Below are positions 12,101-22,696 of a DNA stretch of 64,000 nt, in pieces (the stretch's first letter is position 1; each line of letters begins with the position of its first letter). Location of the stretch: the NCBI GenBank assembly GCA_002633005.1, contig NMRA01000432.1, positions 192,070 through 256,069 on the forward strand, in the 5' to 3' direction. This DNA is from Phoronis australis (taxonomy: Eukaryota; Phoronida; Phoronidae). Under the pieces are notes generated by a model. It ran no database searches. It worked only from the letters and a program-made list of their open reading frames with translations, and had not been told where the DNA came from. Made by a program: the position numbers and the translations under genes.

Positions 12101-14373
12101 AAATACATTGTCACGCACTCACAGTCACGGAGAAATACGTTTAACAGACCGCCAAACCTGCTAAGCCGTGTTTCTTCGTGACTGTGAGTCCGTGACCATG
12201 TATTTTGGATGAATGGATCGTGTTTTTTGAGTCCGATCCTGTGTATGTGAGTCAGTGAACAGTGTTTGCAGGTACGTAAGTCGTGTTTTTGCGTCCATGA
12301 CCATCTTTAGGAGTCCGTTAACCAATGGTATGTAGTTTAGGCACGTTGTTTGTATTAAAGAAATGATGATGTGCCCGTTTTCTGATGGATTCGACATATT
12401 TTGTGCCATCTTGTGGCTATTTTTATGATACAAATAAGCAACCCTAGAAGCGTACCATTTGCAGTGCATTCATGGGTGCATTTTAACGCTCTGCGTTGCT
12501 CTTGTTGGGACAGTCTGCTGTTGCGTCCACTAGTAGCCTCATGACATCCTCCGATAAATTACCAAAGTGCGCCTGTTTGTCCTCAAGTTACTGATGACAG
12601 AAAAAAGTCTGATGCAAATGTGCTATGGAAATTCTCTTCTTTAAGGGACAGTTTCTTATGAACTGCCAATGAACCCAGTCAATCGCTTGCCTTAGTTTGC
12701 GCATTTGCTTTGCTAGGCATTGAATCTCGGAAAAAGTTACTCAATATTTTCAAATGTTCACATTCTCTTTGACAACTTAAGGAAGGGAGTAAAACATAAC
12801 AGCCAAAGTCTTGTCTGATTTACAGTCTTCACCACTAGACGATCGATCACTGATCAAGTGATTGCCGGCCGTAGAATACTAGAGATGTGACTAAGTTAGA
12901 CCTCAGCACTGGTTGTGACATAATTTTTATTTCTGATGTTCAGCTAGGAATACAAATGATGGGTAAAGCACCGTTTCTGATCAGGATTGTGGAGGTCACA
13001 TGAACAGTTTTAAGTGACCGGATTGGTCCATGTTTGTTTCCAAACGGAAATTTCTGGTCGTTGAATATTAGTTGTCAAAATTGAAAAGAATTACTTTTTA
13101 TCAACAAAACAGTATGTGCTGGACTGGAGGGACCTCAATTTTATTTCTGCTATGAGACTTCAAAGCTTCAAAACTGCATAGATTTTGTCAATCTAGCAAG
13201 TGAGTTTTGAAGCAGCACCAAATTGAGACTCCAAGCTCAGCTCAGAATACGCGTTTTTATATGAGATTTTGCAGAAAGTCGTCTTACAATTCAAAAATGT
13301 CCCCAAAGAAATTAAGAAGAGATTGTCTCCTCTAAAACTGAAAACCTCTCAGTGGCCATTGTACAAGACCAAAGTGACCAAAGTATCGTTTTCCCGTCAC
13401 GACGGCTAATTCTGTTACATTAAAAATTAATGGTAGTAACTGGTAGGGCTGCAAGATTCTAATTACCAAATGGCTTAACCACTTTACTAACTTTCCTGTT
13501 AATTCTCCGTCATTCTCACTGATAAGTGAAGACTACTCTGTTGATGAATTGAGCGGTCATGGCCGGTAATTCGGGTGATTTTGTCTGAATACTTATGCCT
13601 TGTACTGTATTTAGAATGTTGATCCCAACAGCATCAGGAGTACTCAGGAGGATATTAGTGATGGGTGTTGGTCTTCCTTAAATTGCTGCGCTTGGTAGAT
13701 GTTCATTTATCTGTAGACTTCTTGGTGAAGGATTGTACTATTTTTCAGATGTTTTGCTAAGACAATGTGTCTCTTGTACCTGCAATATTTGTCCATTTTT
13801 AGGTCACCAAACATGCCAGCAGAGGGTGCAAAATGTTGTGCCATCCTTCATCGCAGTTCTCAATTAAATGTGTGTGTGCTTACCATCAGAGTAACGTAAA
13901 ACAATATCTTAGGATAGTTTTAGTAGTTTTTGAAAATGCTGACTAATTTTGGTTTACATTCACATCTAAGTTATGTTGCAAAGTCAGTTAGTTGGAAAAT
14001 AAAACTAAATCATTTGAAAACCAGTCAAAATGTTTTACTTCTAAATTCACTGGTTTTTGACGAGAAGAGATTTCGCCAATTCTTTTGGAAACTGCTGTAT
14101 AATTATGCAATGTCAAACCATTATATAATTATGCGATGTCGAACTATCCTCGTGCATCTTTTCCAGTGGATTATGTTTGATTTTGCAGCTTCGACAAAAA
14201 GAGAGATCTACTTCATGGCGCTTATTGACATTCTGACTCACTTTGGGGCCAAGAAGAAGACTGCACAAGTGGTGAAGCAGGTGAAACATGGTGCTGACGC
14301 CGAGATCTCTACTGTGAAGCCAGAGCAGTATGGACGGCGGTTCTTGGACTTCATTGACAAGTGCACTAAGTAA
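78..14373 (+). CDS. PIP4K2: PIP4K2: phosphatidylinositol 5-phosphate 4-kinase type-2, 3' seven exons (5' partial)
   Basis: Lipid kinase that converts PI5P to PI(4,5)P2. Coding segments 78-175, 2941-3037, 5274-5426, 5712-5858, 6314-6466, 6760-7015 and 14189-14373 join in one frame to 362 residues plus TAA; every junction has GT/AG and matching phase. Family members are about 400-420 residues, so roughly 45 N-terminal residues are outside the window. Visible landmarks in order: [30 protein letters not shown], the VIKT lysine strand, [25 protein letters not shown], the catalytic [11 protein letters not shown], an acidic insert followed by TPPDSP, then the activation segment ([28 protein letters not shown]). 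By alignment from memory the activation loop keeps Ala (in KKTAQ) where type I kinases have Glu, which fits type II specificity. The TPPDSP insert is also type II. Which vertebrate paralogue (A, B or C) it matches is not decidable; it may be the single pre-duplication gene. Confidence 0.96.
1200..1745 (+). mobile_element. LTR-like segment (possible solo LTR) with heat-shock elements
   Basis: Within the 817-2477 insert, this stretch has the order of an LTR promoter: a cluster of heat-shock elements (1235-1333), an AT-rich TATA-like stretch (aatataac, about 1334-1342), a purine-rich transcribed-type region, and AATAAA at about 1646-1651. Exact LTR ends (TG...CA) and flanking target duplication could not be fixed, and no internal retroviral-type gene is present. 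It could instead be a stand-alone promoter fragment. Confidence 0.3.
1235..1333. promoter_or_regulatory. Heat-shock element cluster
   Basis: Two arrays of alternating nGAAn/nTTCn units: GAAcaTTCtaGAA at 1235-1247, and the perfect four-unit TTCcaGAAagTTCcaGAA at 1316-1333. Partial units lie between (about 1276-1283). Three or more alternating units is the known binding requirement of trimeric HSF1. Activity is inferred. Confidence 0.55.
2941..3037 (+). CDS. PIP4K2: PIP4K2 exon 2 of window
   Basis: Acceptor gattgtag, donor gtaagtc. The exon completes the split Lys codon and encodes [19 protein letters not shown] and [13 protein letters not shown], the dimer-side lobe sequence conserved in type II kinases. 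Confidence 0.95.
3128..3868. mobile_element. TIR element with a CRE in each inverted arm (PIP4K2 intron 2)
   Basis: The sequence around 3150-3185 recurs inverted around 3815-3845: TGTGACGTCAC, then C/T, then GGAAGTAGGG. Both arms carry TGACGTCA (3157-3164 and 3831-3838) next to a GGAAGT ETS-type core. Outer homology fades near 3128 and 3868. No coding capacity is seen between the arms, so this is non-autonomous. Ends and target duplication are uncertain. Confidence 0.45.
4304..5110. mobile_element. Harbinger-like non-autonomous element, 807 bp
   Basis: Terminal inverted repeats begin GGGCTGTTCCAG and end CTGGAACAGCCC; homology continues inward for about 30 bases as a G-run. The element is flanked by TAA at 4301-4303 and 5111-5113. 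A 3 bp TAA/TTA duplication with G-starting TIRs is typical of the PIF/Harbinger superfamily. No transposase frame is present. It sits in PIP4K2 intron 2. Confidence 0.65.
5274..5426 (+). CDS. PIP4K2: PIP4K2 exon 3 of window
   Basis: 51 codons, phase 0 on both sides, acceptor gtgtcacag and donor gtaagc. It contains [20 protein letters not shown], with the ATP-binding VIKT lysine, then [15 protein letters not shown]. Confidence 0.96.
5712..5858 (+). CDS. PIP4K2: PIP4K2 exon 4 of window (donor lies in a tandem triplication)
   Basis: 49 codons, acceptor ttttttcag. It encodes [20 protein letters not shown] through [18 protein letters not shown]. The last 15 exon bases (KYDLK) plus the donor gtaagtgtg are repeated twice more downstream (see repeat at 5844-5999). 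The first donor is taken as real because the frame continues correctly into GSTVAR in the next exon. Confidence 0.95.
5844..5999 (+). repeat. Three 52-bp tandem copies of exon end plus splice donor
   Basis: Units start at 5844, 5896 and 5948. Each has the last 15 bases of PIP4K2 exon 4, the donor gtaagtgtg and 28 bases of intron. Copy 2 differs from the others by one base (ctct for ctcc), so the event is recent. Use of donor 2 or 3 would add 52 or 104 bases, and the added frame meets TAA after 12 codons. Confidence 0.95.
6314..6466 (+). CDS. PIP4K2: PIP4K2 exon 5 of window
   Basis: 51 codons, acceptor gtccaccag, donor gtaagg. It begins [20 protein letters not shown] and ends MKTLEADVE, joining the KYDLK of the previous exon to make the family's KYDLKGST motif. 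Confidence 0.96.
6760..7015 (+). CDS. PIP4K2: PIP4K2 exon 6 of window (catalytic MDYSLL)
   Basis: Acceptor ttattgcag, donor gtatgtg, ending one base into a codon. It encodes [18 protein letters not shown], an acidic linker ([18 protein letters not shown]) and PTPPDSP. The MDYSLL aspartate is the catalytic/metal-binding motif of PIP kinases. The acidic linker is a variable insert characteristic of type II members. Confidence 0.96.
7600..8475 (+). repeat. Degenerate tandem units of a 'CCTAGTGGC' interspersed repeat
   Basis: Units of a few hundred bases each contain a 'gccccctagtggcaatttt'-type core, 'ttttcataaaatttggcatat', and 'ccaaaccgctctaaggatga'. Further units of the same orientation lie at 11639-11979 and 12342-12440, so the 3.2 kb element and the foldback between them were inserted into this array. 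The 60-130 residue open frames here are repeat shadows. Confidence 0.7.
8476..11638. mobile_element. 3.2 kb inverted-repeat-bounded element in PIP4K2 intron 6
   Basis: The ends are inverted copies: TAGTCGGTGGGCCAGA from 8476 and its complement ending at 11638. Inward similarity continues for about 150 bases on each side (shared GTGAGTACTTT, a G-run, and AAAAAGTTCCCAC then TTGCACATTTTT). It interrupts an array of CCTAGTGGC repeats. The interior holds a decayed gene (separate entry). No recognisable transposase is seen, and no convincing long target duplication. It may be a non-autonomous element that captured a host gene, or a copy of an unrecognised autonomous family. Confidence 0.6.
9150..10907 (+). 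pseudogene. Decayed gene with a CXC-type cysteine-rich C-terminus
   Basis: Three fragments on the plus strand inside the TIR element. Near 9160-9185 the frame reads HECIIC then a stop, then QEKY. At 10249-10440 there is a 63-residue frame with the helical segment [19 protein letters not shown]. At about 10566-10907 a 113-residue frame contains [18 protein letters not shown] and then a Cys-rich block ([24 protein letters not shown]) before TAA. This order (CIICQ-type cysteines, a helix-rich middle, HGW...WMT...CKC...CxC..C) resembles, from memory, a large uncharacterised family in corals, anemones and other invertebrates whose tail resembles the tesmin/TSO1 CXC motif. In-frame stops and frame changes show it is broken. 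Function is unknown. Confidence 0.45.
11980..12341. mobile_element. 362-bp foldback element
   Basis: Left arm 11980-12139 and right arm about 12168-12341 are imperfect inverted copies, sharing for example GCAAAAACAC, ACTGTTCACTGACTCACATA and CACGATCCATTCA. A loop of about 28 bases lies between. The arms themselves consist of reiterated words such as 'gactcac' and 'tcacgga'. It is inserted in the CCTAGTGGC repeat array. Open frames across it are shadows. Confidence 0.8.
12440..14188 (+). other. Remainder of PIP4K2 intron 6
   Basis: Single-copy-looking intron sequence with no exon-like frame or clear repeat, ending at the tttgcag acceptor of the last exon. The open stretch upstream of 14189 is only read-through of the last exon's frame. 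Confidence 0.6.
14189..14373 (+). CDS. PIP4K2: PIP4K2 last coding exon with stop TAA
   Basis: Acceptor ttttgcag after a 7.2 kb intron. The exon supplies two bases to the split Thr codon, then [18 protein letters not shown], the activation segment, and ends [12 protein letters not shown] followed by TAA at 14371-14373. Confidence 0.96.
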
Positions 14374-14540
14374 GGTTGCACCAAGAAACCTTGTACTAAG
14401 TAACCCTGTATTAAGTGGGAACAGGAGGAGACAACTTATGGTTGATGATTTGTTGCTTATTACGCGCCATATTTCACATAGGCAAACAACATTGATGCCC
14501 TACCTTACTGTACAAAAATAAAGAGTATCAAATACAGGGT
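14374..14540 (+). promoter_or_regulatory. PIP4K2 3' UTR with candidate poly(A) signal
   Basis: AATAAA at 14517-14522, about 145 bases after the stop codon, is the first canonical poly(A) hexamer downstream. The true cleavage site is not visible, so a longer 3' UTR is possible. Confidence 0.5.
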
Positions 14541-14963
14541 TGATATTGTTCTGAATAGCCCCCTTTTGTTATTCACAGGCCCTTCGCGTCTTGTGGACCG
14601 TTGTATTCATTACCCTACATATTTCTAACGAGAGTGTTTAGCAAATAATGTATCTGGCACCATTGGCAAAATTCTTGGAGGTACTTTGCCAGTAACCAAA
14701 GAGAAACTTGTTGTTGTAGTTACCTTCTCCCTACTGTGGGGATATTTGTTAGCCACGGTATATATCACATGGCATCATGTTAGATTTAGGCAACTGAGTC
14801 ATTCTCAGCAGGGGGTCTGCCTAATATCCCTGAATTGGGTTCAGCTCGAACAATCGCAGCCCCCCAGTGTCCTCCGGCAGCCATTAGCGTCACCATCAGT
14901 ACCCACTAGTCATTGGTAGGCATTTGATAATTATTGTTCTTTTGTTGTAGAGGATGAACCCTA

Positions 14964-16123
14964 TAGACTCTATTCACGCGGCAGACATTAAAATCCAAAG
15001 CGAGGCTCACTGCGATAAACAAAGCGAAAGTAGACATTGCGTGAGTTAAATAGCCGGTCTTTCGAGTCCAACCTGGATATTGAATTTTAATAATGTGTCA
15101 ACAATTAAACCACATAGACGTAGAAAATTACATTACAGAACATGTTAAGGCGTCAAAGAGTTGTCTAACGAAAGGGTTTAATTTTTCTCGGAAAACTAGG
15201 TTCGAAACATGAAACGTAAATATGACCAAATTGCGGCGATCGTAGTGTTACGGATTAGGTATTATGCTGAATGCAGGGTTACTTTTTTCTTGTAAATTGT
15301 TGATCAAAATACTTTCTACGCGGACCAGGTCATCTGCTCGTATTGTTGACGAGTTGAAGACATATACGACAGTGGTGGCTGTCATGTGCAATTAGTCACA
15401 TCTGGTTTAATTTGTTGATCAAGAATATTAAAATCAAGCATAGCCTGATCCTATGCACTCCCTGGGACTAACAGTTGATTTGTCATTGATCTGAAAGAAT
15501 AATTGATGTTATTAAATATATTTTTTATTAAAATAATAAACCAGACTCGTAATTGAAAATAAAAATTATTTGACCATCAATTCTGCTTTCTTGGTTGTAA
15601 TAATTCTTACGTCTATTTCATGTGTTAGATTTCAAGTATCAATTTGGACCAAGTTGAATTTTAAAATTAAAACACCTAATTCGTTCGTCCAAAACGTAAC
15701 CTCGTTTTAGAACTCAATTTCAGTTAACTGGACAATGAAATCATAGTTATCATGTTTCTGCAGAAACCTCGTTCATCCGAGGGGAAAGGTGCCTGTGCCG
15801 TTGTCATGAAAATACAACCTGGCTGGCCCATTCTCCGGTCGTTACTAAGTACTATGATGCTTGACAACTGACCGAGACGCGACAAAATATGATCTAACTT
15901 TTCAAAAACATTTATTTTACAATACACGGACATATTTTGCTTCGTCGGCGTATGGCAACGACCCAACGCTTCCGAATCTAAACGTCTTTAGAGATTGTGA
16001 AGCGTGTCCGTATTTTTTCTAGCCGTTCGGGGAACAACACGGACTGAAACACAGACTCCTATGCCGATAAGCTAACAGAGCTATCGTAGCGAGCCTCGTT
16101 TTGGAACGCGTGAATAGGGTCTA
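14964..16123. mobile_element. 1.16 kb TIR element with TA flanks
   Basis: Starts TAGACTCTATTCACGCG and ends CGCGTGAATAGGGTCTA, with a further inverted match inward (AAGCGAGGCTCACTGCGAT against ATCGTAGCGAGCCTCGTTTT). TA dinucleotides flank both ends (14962-14963, 16124-16125), as expected for Tc1/mariner-type insertion. No transposase frame is found. The 80-residue minus-strand frame inside (15724-15966) is not recognised. Confidence 0.6.
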
Positions 16124-17315
16124 TAATTACAGTTGTATCTTTACATGCAGTAATTACTCTGTTGGCCAAAATCATTCATAATATCAGTCATACTGTTGTT
16201 GCAATGTTTCCTGTAGCTTCAATTGTGAGATCTTTGTGACATCGAGGAACTCTGTAGTTGTTGTCTTCAAAATCTGTTTTTTTTTTCTCAATGCAATTTA
16301 ATTTTGGAGTAGCAAGGCCCCGGTAGCTGTCTGTCATTTTTGGTGTCTGTCTGTCATTACGTGCCTCTTTCTAATTTCCTCTGAGAGGGCTGGTGGTGCA
16401 GTCAGAGATGCAAGTGTTTGCTTCGCATTACATGCTAATTAGGGTCAATCTGCTGTTATTAGGTTAAGCTTTGATGGACAAATGAGAGTTTTCCTTTTCG
16501 AATTGTCAAAATCGCTGTGTTTTGTCATCTATGTAGCGTTCCACATGGACAGGCACAGCAGGTTAAGTTTGTTTCTGCACTTGGGGAATGAAGTATTGTC
16601 AATAGCTTTAGACAGCACAACCCACTTATCTTGTTCCACTTGAAGTCCTGGGTCATCCACAACATCAGGGGTATTTCCGTAGCCTCAGATGTCCCCTCCT
16701 AGGTGAATGTTATCTGTGCATGTACAGACTTCAGTCATATGGTAAGTCATGTGGCTGTCAAAGTACAGAATGTCCATGTCACGGAAGATTACACTAGTGC
16801 AGATGATGTTCATTTCCAAGGGGATACTTGAGGCTACCAAAACACCTTGAGTTGTGCCAGATGGCCCTGGATACGTTCACCGTCTGGTTCCCGTTTCATT
16901 ATCATATGGTAACTTTATGACCTTTTTTACACAGAATCTGAATGGAGATTTACGACTAGTCACACATTTTGATGTAAGTCTCCATTTAGACCGTGGGAAA
17001 ATAGTTGTTAGGACATTTTGGCGCGATGATGGAGCCCTTTATTTGTGAATATGAACTTCAGTGTAATGTGAACTCAAGATACGGTGTTTTTCGGGAGATG
17101 AATAAATGATTTATGTTCATCCCTGATAATCCCAAAATCTAAACTACAGATACAAGTTTGGACTATAGTTTGTAACTCGAAGCCGTCAGTCATCAAATGC
17201 AAAGTATATACTACACTTTGTAAATCATATTGAACTTAAGTATGAAAATTAAAGACATCTTGTGTTCTTGCTTAGAACAGGAAATACTACACTACTGTAT
17301 GTTGGAGTTGTAATT

Positions 17316-17527
17316 CAGTGATTGGATGTCTGACCTCGATGTAGGTACGCCCTGTTGTCAACACTGTTCAGTGATTGGATGTCTAACCTCGATGTAGGCA
17401 CGCCTTGTTGTCAACACTGTTCAGTGATTGGATGTCAGACCTTGATGTAGGTACACCCTGTTGTCAACACTGTTCTGTGATTGGATGTCTGACCTCAATG
17501 TAGGCACGCCCTGTTGTCAGCATTGTT
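17316..17527 (+). repeat. Four 53-bp tandem repeats
   Basis: Units start at 17316, 17369, 17422 and 17475, each beginning cagtgattggatgtc or a one-base variant and ending caacactgtt. Few mismatches between copies. No coding role is evident. Confidence 0.95.
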
Positions 17528-17850
17528 CAAGTACAAGGTTGATTTTATTTTGGTGTAAGGAACAAGTGACACTCTGTTGGAAAAAGCTTTCTTGTGCAAT
17601 CGTGATCAGCATTCGAGACAAATTGTAGGGCTCGTGTAATTGTTTCAGCTTTTTGTACGTTTTGGCTTTCTCATTTTTATAGCTTACCAGTTGCAGTTTT
17701 TAAATGCTGTTAGAAAAGTGAGCGTGAAGGTGTGTAGTCAGCTCAGAGATGGCTTGTAGGCATGGCACTTCTTTATAGTAACTGTCTACTTTCAGTTTAT
17801 TGCAAAAAAATGTCATCAGCACGTCAATGATATTTTTTGAACAAAAATCT

Positions 17851-18149
17851 AAAAGCTGCATTTTGCATTGTCTAGGTGGCAAAAACAAAAAATCAATTGG
17901 CATTTTACTCTCACAAAATCTGTCTGGTAACATTACCTATCATGATATACTATTCCCGTTGCCAACAATAATATCAAAACCATCAGCCACAGAAAACGAT
18001 TCAGAGTTTATTGGGCTAGGCCAGTCCTGAGACTGTGAATTCAAAAACGGCACATGTGCACATTGACTGACTTTCAGATGGTAACGGAAATCGAATGCTA
18101 TCACAGTTTTTATGTTTTCTAGCCAGCTAAACTGAGTGGAATGTATCTT
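17851..18149 (-). mobile_element. MITE family copy 1 (reverse orientation)
   Basis: The reverse complement aligns along its length with 31243-31588: a TIR-like end (CATT..., GTTTAGC, TAAAAACTG), the core TTTCCGTTACC / TTTCCGGTACC, CCAATAAACTCTGAA / CCAACTCTGAA, and the far end ATGCAGCTTTT. The copies are about 300-350 bases with imperfect terminal inverted repeats and no coding frame. Confidence 0.6.
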
Positions 18150-18974
18150 CATTGTTACTCCACAGATTTTACACTAAGCTTACTTGAGGTGCTGTTGCCA
18201 TATAAGTTCTATTTAGAATTGTAACTCAGTTTTGTTAATAGAGAGTAGGTGACCTCGCTACCAGGCCTCCACTCAATGCCTTCAGGTGTCAGTTGATGGG
18301 GTTGGATTTTGTTGACCTTTGCGCCACCTTTTGTAATTAGGTAGATATATCATCGTCATTTATGTCATCAGTTCATGCATGTTGAGCACAGTGTGCATGT
18401 TCCAAACACTGTCCAGTAACATTGAACATTTATTGTCGTGTAAATTTGTAATTTAAACTTTTATTGTGATGTCAATAAATTTTTAACTTTATTGTCTTTG
18501 TTACCTCAGTCACAATTTGAGAAAAGAGTTTGTCTGCATTTCTTTTTTTCACAGTGTCATGTAGATTATTAAATATTATACCAGGGCGCGCTGCGTCAGT
18601 GGCGCAAAAACGACGTGCCCGTTAAAATTGGAAAAGAAAAAGGACAAAAAATAACATGGCCCTTAGACTTGATGTGGTGTAGGTAAATTTGCTCATACCC
18701 ACGTTTTGTCCTGGTTCAAATAAAAAACTATGATTAGTCCAACTTATCAAGAATGGGCGGTAATGGTAGGCCTAGAAATGGACGGTCAGGTGAATATACC
18801 CTAAAAGCTTGGATAAGTCGTAGATTATTGTCGAGTAAGTGTGGAAAAACAAGCAACTTACTAGTGAAAGAAGTTTCATTACTTTCATGTTTCACATACG
18901 TTTTACCAGGAAGAGATAACCAGGTGGTTTTACTTAATTTCTTGCTTGTATGGTATATCTAATGTGAAGTAACA

Positions 18975-19615
18975 GTTAACCGTGGATGGCAGCGTGACCT
19001 GAGGAAACGTTAACCCTCGGTGGTTCCCTGCGTGCTTGGCCCAGCCAGCAAGCAGGTATCACGCAGTGACACGCGCTTCAGCATTGGTCGATGTAACCTC
19101 GGCAGTCATTGGTTAGATTCACAACACTGGGTGAAAAAATGGTGGACTGCGAACGATTTTTAGCCTCTCATGCAACTATTTCGTTTCTGCAGTGATATTT
19201 AATAGCCGCTTGATCAGAAGCACATACGTGTACAATAAACACATATCTGGCCGAATTAGCCGGTGTGTTATTCATACTGTATGAATACAGGACACTATCG
19301 TAATCAAAAGTCATCGACAGTAGAAAGATGCATTCCGAAAAGGCGCAATCACTATTTCTAGGCTTCACATTTCCCGGAACATAAATTTTAAGCACCACAT
19401 TTACACTTCAGTCCATCAATCATGCCAGTTTGTTTGCGTAAAGCGCTGCCTGTTGAGAATGCGACTAGCCAATCAGAAACGCCGGTGTAAAAAAATTTAC
19501 CGAGGAAAATTAAGTGATACCTGCGTCAGTGCTGGCGCGGCTACCGCCCCACCAAGCGGCACGCAGGGATCCAACGAGACGTTAACCAACCAAGTCACTA
19601 CAGCGACTTCTAGTG
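18975..19615. mobile_element. TIR element, about 0.64 kb
   Basis: The left arm around 18988-19070 (GTTAAC, CCCTGCGTGC, GGTATCACGCAG) recurs inverted around 19515-19610 (CTGCGTCAG, GCACGCAGGGATC, GTTAACC). The arms are imperfect over about 75 bases. No coding capacity or target duplication is seen. Confidence 0.5.
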
Positions 19616-21884
19616 GCCAGCAAAAAATCAAATGAAGTCAAATTGCATCAGTGGAAGTAGATTTTCCCGCTGCAGTGTACCAGAACTTTACCTGAGCACC
19701 TAATCTTGTCGCTGAACGTAAGAGAGCAGTAAGAAACTTTACTGCTCCCACTGTGACTCTGAATGGATCAGACACCCGTATGAATGAACCTTGCGATGTC
19801 AAAGGACTGGCGTAGGCTACTCATGAACAGATTCGAACCTTTAGTCGCGGTGTTGTGGATTAACTCTGCGTTTGCTTCTCCATGACCAAATTTGATAATG
19901 CAGCGTTCTATACAACAGCAACAGTTTCAGTGAAATACAAAAAATAGATAATCAGTCGATGTTGGCCAATGCGTGAGTAAAACGAACAATGGGAAGAAGG
20001 GCTTATTGGCTGGAAAACGCACCGCGTATAGATACTGGAACACAACGCATACACGGCATCACTGTAGCTGAAGATATCGGTGATTTTCATGCACACAAGC
20101 GGCCACAAAGCCTTTCGTCGTTTGTTATTTATTTATTTGTAAACATTCACTAACGTACGTGTCTGCACGTGTGTTAAGAAAAAGCTAAAAAAAAGCTATC
20201 TGTACGCTTGCAAAAAAAATGTCACTGACTTTGACCTTGCGTGTCACAGCGGGACTGGTCAAACGGTAATATTGATAGGGATGACCATCTGCTTCAAGCT
20301 CAGTGTCAAGACAGTTATAAAGCATCGATAGTCAGGATGTAGTAGTGCTTTCTTTTTAAAGCACGGAATATATTCACAGGGCAGTTGGATGGAGGTCAGA
20401 GTAACGTTCCATAGATAAACATTTTGTAAGAAAATCGAGGTCACACAAAACTATGCAAGCGAAAGGCGGCGAGTATGTCTCGAGTGCGCTCAAGCTCTTT
20501 CTTGCGTAACCTAACAAATTGCGGTCACGGAAATGATTGGTCGGTGATGTTGAACTTGGATTGATGCATAAACTGTACGATAAAGTTCAATCTTGGTTCA
20601 TTCCGTCCCACAAACGAAGATTTTTTCGCTGCAGGTGCTAACTATTGTCTTGGGTCTACATCACGCAGCCCCGTAGCTGACTGGGAGCATTTGACACCTT
20701 ACTCCGGCCAGTAATTTTCCAAGTGGGGTGTCTTAAAATATTGAATCTGAAGTCCTCTCTCACAGCAAAAAAAACAAAAAATAATCCAAAAATCCTTTCA
20801 CATCTTAATTACTATATTATGGACCGGCTTTCTGCGGTAAAAAAAGTAACCGTTAATCACATTGAAAAGGGAGTGCGGAGTCATGGACGAATGCTGACTT
20901 TAATGCATTTATTTGACTTTTTAAAAGAGCCTCCAAATATTCATGCAATACAAAAATAAAAGATTTTTTCTCATTTCAGTGACAAATGTGCAGGCACGTG
21001 TTGACGATCAGTCGACGAAAAACGCCTGCAAGTGATTGCAGTTTGACAAACTGTAATGGCAAAACAGACAGCACCGTCATGAGTCTAATTTAACCTAACA
21101 AGAAAATTGGACGATCGATGTAAACTAATATTAAAGTGACAGACATGTCATCAAAACTGAGACAAACGAATTGATTACCAAAAAGCAATCAATGGGTTGA
21201 TTGCAATCCGGCAAACTGTAATGGCAAAATGAGCGCTGAGGCGTGTACAACAATAACAACTGACGAAACATACAGGTAAAAACCTGTGACAAGTATAAGG
21301 GAAAAGATAAAATTCAAGACAGAAAGAATATCACACTAATCACTTAAAAAGAAATTACCCTGATTAGTAAAGGGACTTGCTGAATTAATTCGCAAGCGAT
21401 GCAAATACTTTTTACATTACCATGTACATAGTGCATGTATTTGTTTGGGTGGTTAGAGAAAACAATACACAATCACTGCCTGGGATTTTGATAACTACTA
21501 ATTGTTCGCACGCGTTGAACGCATCTGATTAACTTCTTTTGACCGTATCCAATTGCCACGGATTCGATCTAATTCCACTAGACTGTTCTTTACAACTAAT
21601 TTTGTCACGCGTACATCCAGTACTCTGACCACTCACAACACGTGGATTATTAGATTCTTCCACTGGTGCAGATCGCCCTGGAAAACGACGCGACGAGGCC
21701 ACACCCTTTCTTACCAGCGATCTTGGCACGCTGTATGCCATGAGACAACACGCAGCATTCTCTAAAAAGTAATGCATCACGAGAAAATCAACATACAGGA
21801 AAACAAATAAATTAAACTATGCATAAAACTCTGAAAATGCAGACTAATCAGACGAGTTGTTATCACCTCTAAAGTCTTGTACCC

Positions 21885-22092
21885 GTATACGATTGTATTT
21901 GTATACGATTGTATTTGTATACGATTGTATTTGTATACGATTGTACTTGTATACGATTGTATTTGTATACGATTGTATTTGTATACGATTGTATTTGTAT
22001 ACGATTGTATTTGTATACGATTGTATTTGTATACGATTGTATTTGTATACGATTGTATTTGTATACGATTGTATTTGTATACGATTGTATTT
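21885..22092 (+). repeat. 16-bp minisatellite, 13 copies
   Basis: Tandem GTATACGATTGTATTT units with one variant (a C in one unit). The long overlapping open frames on both strands here, rich in Tyr/Ile/Val, come only from the repeat. Confidence 0.97.
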
Positions 22093-22696
22093 TAGTTGGA
22101 GTGAGCAGTTTTTTACGTATAAGGCTTTCATTCACGGCTTCCGTCCATTGAATTTTACAACGAGAAACGCAACCTTTTGAAAATCACGCCAGTGTTCTCT
22201 GTACTTGCGTGGACAGACGAAAATGCAGCTTTTTGAAAACGAAGTATTCACTGTTCATGAAAACAAACCGTTCTAACGGACATTTTTGTTCATTGTAACG
22301 GAACATATGTTTATAACAGTTTCTTGTTGTTTGATTCGTTTCTATGGTGCGATACAAAGGGAACGCGCTACTGACCGAGTAAACTTTTAAGAATGATGCA
22401 TTTTGAGACCACGAAAAAAGTGTGATAAATGAAATTTTGTCCAATTCTACCGAGCATATATCTATGGCAGTTTGATTTTGTATAATAAAACTGCGATATG
22501 CTTAAATTAAGAAAGAGTGCGCAATAGAAGTAAAGGATTTGTGGCGGCGGCGGCTGTGGTGGTCATTGTAATATTGATGTATATTGTATATTGGTCAGTT
22601 TTACTTCTGCGTTTTTGTCGAATTTAACTGACTGAATAAATAATCGTGTATAATAATTTTCTTCAATTTTTGAAGGGGAAGGAATTGTTATGTTGG

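Noticed and set aside
17316-17527. CRISPR-like array
   Set aside because: The 53-bp units are contiguous with no unique spacers, and the window is animal nuclear DNA. The same applies to the other tandem arrays.
21844-22180. Five overlapping 72-107 codon frames on both strands
   Set aside because: All are generated by the 16-bp minisatellite, which has no stops in several frames.
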